Source: Phil1 sp040767925
Lineage (GTDB): Bacteria; Bacillota; Clostridia; Christensenellales; CAG-138
DNA: 64,000 bases
Direction: 5' to 3'
NCBI GenBank assembly: GCA_040767925.1
Contig: JAXGNN010000002.1
Coordinates: forward strand, 434,001-498,000
How positions within the stretch are numbered: position 1 is the stretch's first letter; each line of letters opens with the position of its first letter. Below, piece after piece: positions 17,198 through 25,001 of the stretch. Made by a program: the position numbers and the translations under genes. Below the pieces are notes generated by a model. The model had not been told where the DNA came from. It searched no databases and saw only the letters and a list, made by a program, of their open reading frames with translations.

Positions 17198-18202
17198 TTA
17201 CTCGTATGTTTGGATATACATGGGGATGCGCACCGACCTGTCCTCCCGGACCTCGAGCGCGTCGGCGGGGTCTGCGCCCACGGCGAAGGCGTACGCCGCG
17301 TCGAAGATGGCCTTGGCGTGCGCGGGAAGATCCATGACGACCGTGCCGAGCAGCTTTCCCTCGCGCACGGCCGCGAGGCCCTTCTCCGTGCCGTCGATGC
17401 CCACGATGTTGGAAAAGCCGAGCCCAAGCCGCTCCACGGCGTCCGCGGCGCCGAGCGCCATGTCGTCGTTGTTGCAGATGATCAGCTCGATCCTTTCGCC
17501 GTACTCCCTGAGGTACGTTTCCGTCAGCGCGGCCGCCTGGTCGCGGTTCCAGTCGGCGATGCCGCCGTCGAGCTTCTCGACGAGGAAGCCCGCCTCCCGC
17601 AGCGTCTCGATGGAAACCTCGGTGCGGATGATGGCGTCCTGATGCCTGCGCTCGCCCTCAAGCATGATGTATTGGATAATGCCGTCCCCGTTGACGTCGA
17701 TGCGCGCGGGGGCGCTGTTGTAGCGGTCGATCACGATCCCGGCCTCGAGCGCCGCCGATTCGCGCGCGTCGGAGCCGACGTAGAGGAGCTTCTCCCACTT
17801 CTGCATGTCCTCCGCGACGGGCTCGCGGTTGAAGAACACCACGGGCACGTCCGCGTCCCTGGCGCGGTCGATGATGCTCGAGGCGTCCGTGCGATCCACG
17901 AGGTTCACGCACAGCACGTCGTAGTCGAGCGCGAGGAAGCGCTCGATCTGCGCGTTCTGCGTAGCCTGGCTCTCCGCGGCGTCCGCCACGGAGACGTTGA
18001 CGCGTATCCCCGTTTCGCCCTCAAAGTCCGATGCGATCTGCCGGAAGCTGTCCACCATGCTGGAGATGAACGTGTCGTCCCCCTTGTAGACGCACACGCC
18101 GATCCGAAGCGCGTCCCGCCCGCCCGGGGCGCGGCAGCCAAAGAGGGCGAGCGGCAGGCACATAAACAGCGCCACAAGATGGAAAAACCGGTTTTTATTC
18201 AT
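17198..18202 (-). CDS. Second MglB-like sugar-binding lipoprotein
   Basis: The 334-residue protein has a lipoprotein signal (ALFGC, Cys23), the calcium loop DVNGDGIIQY and the IICNNDDMALGAADAVERLG segment of galactose-binding proteins. It is clearly a paralogue of the mglB product. GGAGG lies 6 bases before the ATG at 18202. Its position directly after the kinase genes, separate from the transporter genes, suggests it presents sugar to the sensor kinase rather than, or besides, the importer; this is inferred from gene order. Confidence 0.85.
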   Translation of the reverse strand: MNKNRFFHLVALFMCLPLALFGCRAPGGRDALRIGVCVYKGDDTFISSMVDSFRQIASDFEGETGIRVNVSVADAAESQATQNAQIERFLALDYDVLCVNLVDRTDASSIIDRARDADVPVVFFNREPVAEDMQKWEKLLYVGSDARESAALEAGIVIDRYNSAPARIDVNGDGIIQYIMLEGERRHQDAIIRTEVSIETLREAGFLVEKLDGGIADWNRDQAAALTETYLREYGERIELIICNNDDMALGAADAVERLGLGFSNIVGIDGTEKGLAAVREGKLLGTVVMDLPAHAKAIFDAAYAFAVGADPADALEVREDRSVRIPMYIQTYE

Positions 18203-18218
18203 CGTTTACCTCCGGTCC

Positions 18219-19103
18219 TCAGCCGATCGGGAAGAGGATGGTCGAAATCGGCGATTCGTACATGTTCTCCGCGCGCGCGACGAACGTCTCGAGCCCGACG
18301 CCCCGGGCCCGCGCCCCGCCGATGCGCGCGACCGCCTCCTGCATGGCGAGATACCCCGCGTCGAACTCGCTCACGATCGCGAGCGCCTTGATTTTCCCCG
18401 TTTCGAGCGCATCGCGCAGCTTCGCGCCGTACCCCATGCCGTAGATGAGCGCGCCCTCCGTCCAAAGCCCGCAAAGCGTCTCCGCCGCCGCCGCGTCGAG
18501 CGCGACGTAGGCGCGGCCCGGCGTGAGCCGCCCCATGTCGTTCGCGAGCGCGACGTTATAGGTAAAGCCCGCGGCCTCGAGCGCCTGCTTAAGCACGGCG
18601 AGGCGCGCCGCGCTCCCTCCGCCCGAGTCCACGACGGTCAATTCCCGCGGCGGCTGCGCCTCGATTTCCGAAACGACCGCCGCCGCGAGCGCCCCGACGT
18701 CTATCGATACGGCGCTCGCACCCTTGCCGGGGCTGACCGCGTCCCCCACGAGCACGATGGGCACCGAGGGGTTGTTTTTATCGAGCCACGCGGCGATGGC
18801 CTGCCGGTCGGCAAGGTAGAGGATCACGGCGCGCGCGCCGTTGTTGAGCTCGCGCTCGAGCGCCGCGGTCTGCGCCGCGAAATCCGCGCCGGAGAGCGTC
18901 ACGATATGCACGTCCGCGTTGCTCTCGAGCGCCGCGCCGTTGAGCCCTTTTTCGAAGTTGCCGCCGCCCCTGCACAGGATGACGGAAATGCCGTAAACCT
19001 CAACTTCCTGCGCGGAGGCGAGCGTCTGATACGCGTACAGCGCCGCGACCAGGATGAGCGCGGCCAGTATGGCGAGGGAGATGCGTTTTTCCGTCCGGCC
19101 CAT
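18219..19103 (-). CDS. Membrane-anchored periplasmic-binding-protein-like sensor component
   Basis: A 294-residue protein with an N-terminal uncleaved-looking helix (about residues 8-28) and no lipobox, followed by a degenerate periplasmic-binding type I fold (VYGISVILCRGGGNFEKGLNGAALE; PSVPIVLVGD). It starts one base after the kinase stop codon, with GGAGGAGG in the end of the kinase gene, so translation is coupled. Anchored sugar-binding-like proteins next to YesM-type kinases are known as accessory sensors in clostridia; that role is inferred here. Ligand residues of MglB are not obvious. Confidence 0.7.
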   Translation of the reverse strand: MGRTEKRISLAILAALILVAALYAYQTLASAQEVEVYGISVILCRGGGNFEKGLNGAALESNADVHIVTLSGADFAAQTAALERELNNGARAVILYLADRQAIAAWLDKNNPSVPIVLVGDAVSPGKGASAVSIDVGALAAAVVSEIEAQPPRELTVVDSGGGSAARLAVLKQALEAAGFTYNVALANDMGRLTPGRAYVALDAAAAETLCGLWTEGALIYGMGYGAKLRDALETGKIKALAIVSEFDAGYLAMQEAVARIGGARARGVGLETFVARAENMYESPISTILFPIG

Positions 19104-19104
19104 G

Positions 19105-20901
19105 CTACTTCGCCTCCTCCTTCGAATAGGGGATCGCGGGAAGGTGCAGCGTGATGGTCGTGCCCACGTCCAGTTCGCTCTCTATGATGACGCCGTACGC
19201 GTCCCCCGCGTAGAGCTTGATGCGCTCGTTTACGTTCTTGAGCCCCACGCCGGAGCCCTTGGAGATGGCGACATGCTCCACGAGGAGCCTGTCCACGAGC
19301 TCCCCGGGCATGCCGATGCCGTTGTCTTTGACGGAAATATAGAGATCGCCGCCCGAAACGCGCACGGACACGCTGATCTCCCCGTCCCCGTCCATGAAGT
19401 CCATGCTGTGGTAGATGGCGTTTTCCACGATGGGCTGCACGACGAGCTTGATGACGGCGAGGTCGAGCGCCTCCTCCGGCGCGTCGATCGCGTAGGTGAA
19501 CTTGTCCTTATAGCGCATCTGCTGGATGGTGAGGTAGTTGCGCGTGTGCTCCAGCTCGTCCCGCACGGTGATGAAGTTGCGCCCGCGGCTCAGGCTGATG
19601 CGGAAGAGCCGCGCCAGCGCCGTGACGATCCTCACCGCCTCCTCGGGCTTGTTCTTCTCGATCATCCAGACGATGATGTCGAGCGTGTTGTAGAGGAAAT
19701 GCGGGTTGATCTGCGCCTGCAGCGCGTCGAGCTCGTGGCGCTGCTTCTCCTCGTGCTCGCGCACGATATCGTCGGTGAGCTTCCGCATCTGATCGACCAT
19801 CTGCTGCACGGAGCGCCCGAGATGCTGCACCTCATACGACCCGCCGATGTAGATGGCCTCCCCCGCGCCGCGCTCGAGCTTCTGCACGGAGTTCTCCAAT
19901 TGCTGGATGGGCCGCGTGAGCTTGTTGGAGATGAGGGCGTTGATGAGCACGAGCGCTTCGAAGAAGATGAGGAAGATCAAGAGCAGGAAGAGGAGGTCGT
20001 GCGCCGTGTCGAGCGAGAGTCCCACCTGCGGGATGACGCCCACGATTTTCCAGCCCGTGTAGCCCACGGAGCGGACGATCAGCGTGGCGCGGCGCGCGCC
20101 GGAGTCGAGCGTGTGGCTGCCGTCGGCAAGCGAGGCCGCGTAGGCGCTGTCCTCCATAAAGCGGCCCGTGGCGATGAGCTGCTGCTTCGGATGATAGAGG
20201 ACGGTGCCGTCCGCGCCCATGAGATAGATATAGCCGCCGTTGACGAGGGCGGTGTTGGAGAAAAGCTCCGAAATGCCGCCGTACTTGAGGGTGATGAGCA
20301 GCACGCCCTGCTCGGTGCGCATGCCGTAGGTCAACTCCACCGCGAGCGAGAGGGAGACGACATAGCTGTAGCTTCCGTCCGTGCTCACGAACATGTTCTG
20401 CACGGCGGGGGTGGAGAAGTGGATGTTCTCTGTCTGCTCGAGCGCGCGCACAAACCAGGGGAAACGCGTCACGTCCACGCCCTTTTTGAGCGTGGCGGGC
20501 GGCGCCGTGGCGAGCACGTTGCCCGCGGCGTCGAAGAGCACGATGTTCTCGACGAGAGAGGTGTTGTTGTCGTAAAGAAGCCGGAGCTTGGCGTCGATGG
20601 CGTCGGTGCCGGCGCCGGTGAGGTCGGCGTTCTTGATGACGCCGTAGCTGATGGAGTCCGAAAGGCGGATCATGCTGCGCAGGTACGAGTTAAGGGACTG
20701 GTTGACCTGCTCGACGAGCTGCCTGTTCTCGCTCCGAACGTTCGACTGGAGCTGGCTGGAGAAGCGCGCGTAAAAGGTGAGGCCCGAGAGGACGATGGCG
20801 ATGAGCGCCGACACGGTGAAGCTGAAGAACACCGCGTAGCGGATGCTGCCGTTGATGAAGCGCCCCCAGACGCGCCCGATGGCGAAAAGCCTGTTTCTCA
20901 T
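19105..20901 (-). CDS. YesM-type sensor histidine kinase
   Basis: The 598-residue protein has a first membrane helix at about residues 17-40, a large extracellular sensing region resembling a double Cache domain, a second helix near 290-310, a HAMP linker, a His_kinase domain with INPHFLYN (His401) and an ATP-binding domain with DNGIGM and GSGVGLKNVNERI. It starts at the ATG at 20901, which overlaps the TGA of the response regulator as ATGA, so the pair is translationally coupled. It should phosphorylate that regulator when extracellular sugar, perhaps bound by the two neighbouring binding proteins, is sensed. Confidence 0.9.
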   Translation of the reverse strand: MRNRLFAIGRVWGRFINGSIRYAVFFSFTVSALIAIVLSGLTFYARFSSQLQSNVRSENRQLVEQVNQSLNSYLRSMIRLSDSISYGVIKNADLTGAGTDAIDAKLRLLYDNNTSLVENIVLFDAAGNVLATAPPATLKKGVDVTRFPWFVRALEQTENIHFSTPAVQNMFVSTDGSYSYVVSLSLAVELTYGMRTEQGVLLITLKYGGISELFSNTALVNGGYIYLMGADGTVLYHPKQQLIATGRFMEDSAYAASLADGSHTLDSGARRATLIVRSVGYTGWKIVGVIPQVGLSLDTAHDLLFLLLIFLIFFEALVLINALISNKLTRPIQQLENSVQKLERGAGEAIYIGGSYEVQHLGRSVQQMVDQMRKLTDDIVREHEEKQRHELDALQAQINPHFLYNTLDIIVWMIEKNKPEEAVRIVTALARLFRISLSRGRNFITVRDELEHTRNYLTIQQMRYKDKFTYAIDAPEEALDLAVIKLVVQPIVENAIYHSMDFMDGDGEISVSVRVSGGDLYISVKDNGIGMPGELVDRLLVEHVAISKGSGVGLKNVNERIKLYAGDAYGVIIESELDVGTTITLHLPAIPYSKEEAK

Positions 20902-22505
20902 AGCTTTTCCGTCGCCTGCCTTCGATAGCGCGCCGGCGTCACGCCGAAGCGCCGCTTGAACACGTGGGAGAAGTAGTTCGGCTCCTCGTAGCCCACCGCG
21001 TACGCGACCGTGATGGTCTTCATCTCCGGGTCGTGCAGGAGGGAGATCGCCCGCTCCATGCGCACGTCCGTCAGGTACTGCACGAAGCTGCGCCCCGTCT
21101 CCTTTTTGAACACCTCGAAGAAGTACGAGCGGCTCACGTGCAGATGCGCGCACACGTCCTCCGCCGAAAGGGAGGAATCCCCGTACCGTTCCTCGATGTA
21201 GCGCATGGCCTTCTCGGCGAGCAGGCGCGGCATGCCCTCGCGCCGCCTGGAAACATAGCCGCACATGGCGGTGCAGATGTCCGTGAGCCACGCTTTCGCC
21301 TGCGCAGCGTCCATCGCGAGGCCGAGGCGGGAGGCGATGCGCTCGGTCAATTCCGGCTCGGAGGAGAGGCCGTGCTGCAGCACGATGCGGTTGAGCGCGT
21401 TGCACACGGAGACGAGATAGGCCTGCTTCTGCCAGGCGTCGTCCCCGAAGCGCGCGAGGTTATGCACGAGCCCGTCCACGACGATCTCCACCTGCGCGGG
21501 CGCTCCCAGGCGAACGGCCGCGAGAAGAAGCTTTTCGTGATGCTCGTCGAGCATGCCGGCGATCCCGCCGCCGGTCTCCGCATCCCCGATGTAGATCGCG
21601 CGGCCGAAGCCCGGCTCGCCCCCGTGCTCGAGCGCGGCGCGCGCCTCGGCGAAGGCCGCGGGCGTGTCGGTCAGATCCAAAAAACGCTTGCTTACGCCGC
21701 AGGTCACGCGCACGTCGAGGATCCGCTTGCAGCGCGCGCAGATATCGCTGCAGAGGAGCACCGCGCGGCTCACGGGATCCGCCTGATCCCAGGCGGTCAC
21801 GGCGACGATCTGCGAGAGCCCGGAGCAGAGCGCGAGGCGGCAGCGGCCGCCGAGCGTTTCCCCGATGATGCGGCTGACGGAGATGGGCACGAGCTCCCCC
21901 TCGAGCGCCTGCTCCCGCGCGCCGCGCAGCGAAATATCAAAGACGAGCGCGAGCTTGTTCGGCGCTTCGTCGATTGTAAGCCCGTATGCGGAAACGGCCC
22001 TTTCGATTTCCTCCCGGCCCATGCTGCGCCAGAGAAGGTCGCCGAGGAAGCGCTCCTTCATGGCGGGCAGGGCGCGCGCGTACTCGGCGCGGAGCGTCTC
22101 GATGTCGAGCTTTTCGTCATACTCCCGGTCGAGCTGCTCGCGCATGCGCGCGAGCACGCCCGTGAGCTCCTCGGCGTTGACGGGCTTCAAAACGTATTCC
22201 GTGACGCCGAGCTTGATGGCCTGTCGCGCGTAATCCGCATCGTCAAACCCGGTGAAGATCACGACCTTCGCGCTCGGGTGCAGAGCGCGGAATTCGGAAA
22301 TCATCGAAAGCCCGTCCATGAAGGGCATCTTGATGTCCGTAAGCAGCAGATCGACCTCGTTGGCCTCGGCCTTCTCGATGGCCTCGAGCCCGTTCTCGGC
22401 CTCCGCCACCACCTCGAAGCCGAGCTTCGCCCACGCGAGCTCGCTGACGATGCCCTCGCGCACCTCCGCCTCGTCGTCGACGATCATGGCCCTGTAGTTC
22501 TTCAT
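20898..22505 (-). CDS. Response regulator with AraC-type DNA-binding domain (YesN-like)
   Basis: 535 residues. Residues 1-120 form a receiver domain with the phosphoacceptor Asp57 (LLLTDIKMPFMDG) and a conserved Lys in VLKPVNAEEL. The last 100 residues are an AraC helix-turn-helix pair (LSAEDVCAHLHVSRSYFFEVF; TVAYAVGYEEPNYFSHVFKRRFG). The middle 250 residues are the variable region usual in YesN regulators. ATG at 22505 is chosen because GAGGTG lies 7 bases upstream; an in-frame GTG exists at 22514. It probably controls the downstream mgl genes through the 21-bp repeats near 17117-17145. Confidence 0.9.
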   Translation of the reverse strand: MKNYRAMIVDDEAEVREGIVSELAWAKLGFEVVAEAENGLEAIEKAEANEVDLLLTDIKMPFMDGLSMISEFRALHPSAKVVIFTGFDDADYARQAIKLGVTEYVLKPVNAEELTGVLARMREQLDREYDEKLDIETLRAEYARALPAMKERFLGDLLWRSMGREEIERAVSAYGLTIDEAPNKLALVFDISLRGAREQALEGELVPISVSRIIGETLGGRCRLALCSGLSQIVAVTAWDQADPVSRAVLLCSDICARCKRILDVRVTCGVSKRFLDLTDTPAAFAEARAALEHGGEPGFGRAIYIGDAETGGGIAGMLDEHHEKLLLAAVRLGAPAQVEIVVDGLVHNLARFGDDAWQKQAYLVSVCNALNRIVLQHGLSSEPELTERIASRLGLAMDAAQAKAWLTDICTAMCGYVSRRREGMPRLLAEKAMRYIEERYGDSSLSAEDVCAHLHVSRSYFFEVFKKETGRSFVQYLTDVRMERAISLLHDPEMKTITVAYAVGYEEPNYFSHVFKRRFGVTPARYRRQATEKL

Positions 22506-22562
22506 GGAAAACACCTCGAAAAAACGCGCCTCAAGGCGCCGGAAATGTCCGGATCACACCAA

Positions 22563-22592
22563 ATTATACCCCATTCCCCTTCGGCTTCGCAA
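22563..22592 (-). promoter_or_regulatory. Promoter of the response regulator-kinase operon
   Basis: On the minus strand TTGCGA (22587-22592) and TATAAT (22563-22568) are 18 bases apart, about 55 bases upstream of the regulator start. Confidence 0.65.
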
Positions 22593-22621
22593 CCGGGGGA
22601 AGGCTGAGGGAACGGAGCCCT

Positions 22622-23467
22622 CTATTCCCTCTCCCGCCGCGCGAGAAGCTCCCGGATCATGGCGAGCTCCCGCGCGTGGCCCGCGTCGTCGAACGGGGTT
22701 TCGGTATAGAAAGGCAGGCGCCGCAACATGGGATGCGTGAGCGCGCCGAGCATTGCCTCGATGCCGATCTTCCCCTCGCCGAGCACGGCGTGCCTGTCCT
22801 TACGGGAACCGAGCTCCCCCACGCTGTCGTTGAGGTGGATGCTCCGAAGCCGCCCAAGGCCGATGACCCTGTCGAACTCCGCGAGGACGCCGGAAAGGTC
22901 GTCCCTGACGTCGTACCCCGCGGCGTACGCGTGGCAGAAATCCAGGCAGACGCCGAGCCTGTCCGCATGCCCGGCCGCGTCCATGATCGCCTTTAATTCC
23001 TCAAACGTGCCCCCGATTTCCGTGCCGCCGCCGGACATGGTTTCGAGCAGCACCGTGATGGAGCGCGCCTCCCCGAGCGCGGGAGCGAGCGCCTCGGCGA
23101 TCCGCTCGATCCCGGCCTTCGCGCCGCTGCCCGTGTGGCTGCCCGGATGCAGCACGAAATATTCGATATCGAGCGCGTCCATGCGCCGCACGTCCTCGCG
23201 GACGACGGTTTTGCCGAACTCATAGACCTTCCCGCCCGCGCCCGCGAGGTTCATGGTGTAGGGCGCGTGCGCCTGCAGCGGCCCGAAGCCGTACTGCCGT
23301 CGGAGCGACTGAAATTCCCGGATATCCTTCTCGTCCTCCGCGCGGAAGCTGGAGCCGCGCGGGTTCCTTGAAAAGAACTGGAACGCGCTCGCGCCGATCG
23401 CATGGGCCGTGTGCGCGGCCTTGGCGTACCCTCCCGCGATAGAGATGTGGGGACCGATATAAAGCAT
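22622..23467 (-). CDS. nfo: Deoxyribonuclease IV (AP endonuclease, Nfo)
   Basis: This DNA repair enzyme cuts at abasic sites. The 281-residue sequence has GPHISIAGG at the start, ASAFQFFSRNPR, HAPYTMNLA, FVLHPGSHTGSG, LLETMSGGGTEIG, GVCLDFCHAYAAGYD and HLNDSVGELGSRKDRHAVLGEGKIG, covering the His, Glu and Asp residues that hold the three zinc ions. ATG at 23467 is preferred over an upstream frame to 23563 because MLYIGPHIS matches the family start and GGAGG precedes it by 11 bases. It has its own promoter, divergent from the flavin reductase gene. Confidence 0.93.
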   Translation of the reverse strand: MLYIGPHISIAGGYAKAAHTAHAIGASAFQFFSRNPRGSSFRAEDEKDIREFQSLRRQYGFGPLQAHAPYTMNLAGAGGKVYEFGKTVVREDVRRMDALDIEYFVLHPGSHTGSGAKAGIERIAEALAPALGEARSITVLLETMSGGGTEIGGTFEELKAIMDAAGHADRLGVCLDFCHAYAAGYDVRDDLSGVLAEFDRVIGLGRLRSIHLNDSVGELGSRKDRHAVLGEGKIGIEAMLGALTHPMLRRLPFYTETPFDDAGHARELAMIRELLARRERE

Positions 23468-23513
23468 GGTTTGCGTATCCTCCCGCGGCGAATTTCCCGC
23501 CTTTGTCGGGGAT

Positions 23514-23542
23514 ATCATAGCACCGATGCGCAACCGCGGCAA
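23514..23542 (-). promoter_or_regulatory. Promoter of nfo
   Basis: On the minus strand TTGCCG (23537-23542) and TATGAT (23514-23519) are 17 bases apart, with an extended -10 TGC. Confidence 0.65.
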
Positions 23543-23571
23543 TCCTGTGCGAAAATCATCCATATTATCCG

Positions 23572-23601
23572 TTGAATTTTCGGCGCGGGATGCGCTATAC
23601 T
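23572..23601 (+). promoter_or_regulatory. Promoter of the flavin reductase gene
   Basis: TTGAAT (23572-23577) and TATACT (23596-23601) are 18 bases apart, 46 bases before the start codon and divergent from the nfo promoter. Confidence 0.65.
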
Positions 23602-23647
23602 CAAACCATAGAAGGCATGCGCCCCGCGCAGGAAAGGGGAATCAACC

Positions 23648-24196
23648 ATGAAGATACTCGCCATCGTCGGCTCGCTGAGAAAGGACTCGTTCAACCGCCA
23701 GCTCGCGCTCATCGCGAAGGCGGCTGTCGGCGAGCGCGCGCAGTTCGAGCTGCTCGAATACGCCGACCTCCCGCCCATGAACGAGGATGATGAATTCCCC
23801 GCGCCCGAGGCCGTCGCACGCGCGCGCGAGGCCGTGAAATCCGCGGACGGCATCTGGTTCTTCACGCCGGAATACAACCACTTCTTCCCGGGCGTTTTAA
23901 AGAACCTGATCGACTGGCTCTCCCGCCCCGTGAGCGGCACGGAGCCGCAGGTGCTCGCGGGCAAGCCCGCCGCCGTCAGCGGCATCTCGCCCGGCATGGG
24001 CGGCACGGTCTGCGCACAGGACCATCTCGTGACGCTTTTAAGCCTGCTCAACATGAGGATCATGAACGTGCCGCGCCTCACCATCCCCAACGCCGGGCAG
24101 CAGCTCGACGAAAACGACAGGCTCGTGCTCTCCTCGAGCGCGAAGTACCTCAACCGGCAGGCGGACGCGTTCATCAAATTCATCGGGCGGGAGTAA
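23648..24196 (+). CDS. NADPH-dependent FMN reductase
   Basis: A 182-residue flavodoxin-fold protein. VGSLRKDSFNRQL is the phosphate-binding start of FMN reductases of the YieF/chromate reductase family, and TPEYNHFFPGVLKNLIDWLSR is the second flavin-contact region. It should reduce quinones or metal ions with NAD(P)H in the cytoplasm. GAAAGGGG lies about 9 bases before the ATG. A small membrane protein gene follows 47 bases later. Confidence 0.9.
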   Translation: MKILAIVGSLRKDSFNRQLALIAKAAVGERAQFELLEYADLPPMNEDDEFPAPEAVARAREAVKSADGIWFFTPEYNHFFPGVLKNLIDWLSRPVSGTEPQVLAGKPAAVSGISPGMGGTVCAQDHLVTLLSLLNMRIMNVPRLTIPNAGQQLDENDRLVLSSSAKYLNRQADAFIKFIGRE

Positions 24197-24243
24197 CATT
24201 TGCAAGGCGGCGGAAATATCATAAACCGAACGGAGGCAAAGGC

Positions 24244-24666
24244 ATGGACGGGCGCGGAGGCAAAGGCTATTCCTGGAGCGTCGCTCTCCTGATCTGCAGC
24301 GCGGTTTTCCTCGCGCTCTACGTTTGCGCAACCGCGGTGACGCTGGCGCATCCGCAGGCGGGTCCCGCGGATTATCCGCTGTTCCGGCCGCTCGCGCGGA
24401 TGAATTCCGGGTTCGCCGTGCTCGCGCTGGTCATCGCCATCGCGGGCATGAGCGCGCGTCGGTGGAAAAGCCGCAACACGCGAGGGCTCTTCATCCTGGG
24501 GCTGGTCGACACGGCGCTTTTCATCGGGGCGCTCGCCCATTTGCCGCAGGCACCGGCGGGAAGCGGGGCGTATCTCCCGGTTTATTCGTTGCTCTGCTTT
24601 GCTTTTTTCGTCTGCCTCATCGGCTATTCCCTCTCGTTCAAGGTAAAAAAGCAGCGGCAGACGTAG
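24244..24666 (+). CDS. Small four-helix membrane protein, unknown
   Basis: I do not recognise this 140-residue protein. It has a short charged N-terminus and about four hydrophobic stretches (near residues 12-34, 56-74, 83-102 and 112-134), with a basic tail. GGAGG lies 7 bases before the ATG, and it probably shares the mRNA of the flavin reductase gene. No motif suggests a function. Confidence 0.65.
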   Translation: MDGRGGKGYSWSVALLICSAVFLALYVCATAVTLAHPQAGPADYPLFRPLARMNSGFAVLALVIAIAGMSARRWKSRNTRGLFILGLVDTALFIGALAHLPQAPAGSGAYLPVYSLLCFAFFVCLIGYSLSFKVKKQRQT

Positions 24667-24689
24667 AACAGGCATATCCCCGGAACATG

Positions 24690-24984
24690 AAAAGCGCCCT
24701 CTTGCGGGGGCGCTTCAGCTTGTCAAAGAAGTGGCCTTGCCACTTCTTTGAGATTACACGCTTCGCCTAAAATGCTTCGCATTTCCGGGCGGCAAAGCGT
24801 GAAAAGTTCGAAAGCCTACGGCTTTCATCCGTTTTGACGCACATGTGCCCCAGGGCATCTTCTCTTGCCGCTTTGCGGCAATTCACCTTGTTCGTCAAAG
24901 CCGGATTAAAGTCAAGGGGCGCGGCCCCTTGACAATCCCCGGGTTTTTCGACAGCCAGAAGCGCCCTCTTGCGAGGGCGCTTTC
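24690..24984. repeat. Hairpin-rich intergenic block flanked by near-identical hairpins
   Basis: About 295 bases without a credible gene. The ends carry hairpins that differ by one base in the stem region (24692-24715 and 24959-24982, both with a CTCTTGCG-like loop). Between them are perfect stems CAAAGAAGTGGC/GCCACTTCTTTG (24724-24750) and GTCAAGGGGC/GCCCCTTGAC (24911-24933), plus weaker ones including CACGCTT/AAGCGTG and TTGCCG/CGGCAA. The layout resembles a composite intergenic repeat or structured RNA rather than decay of a gene. Confidence 0.55.
24691..24716 (+). terminator. Hairpin after the small membrane protein gene
   Basis: AAGCGCCC (24692-24699) pairs with GGGCGCTT (24708-24715). 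It is almost identical to the hairpin at 24959-24982 and marks the left end of a block of intergenic hairpins. No T-run follows, so termination is uncertain. Confidence 0.5.
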
Positions 24985-25001
24985 GCATGTTCTCCGTTCG
25001 G

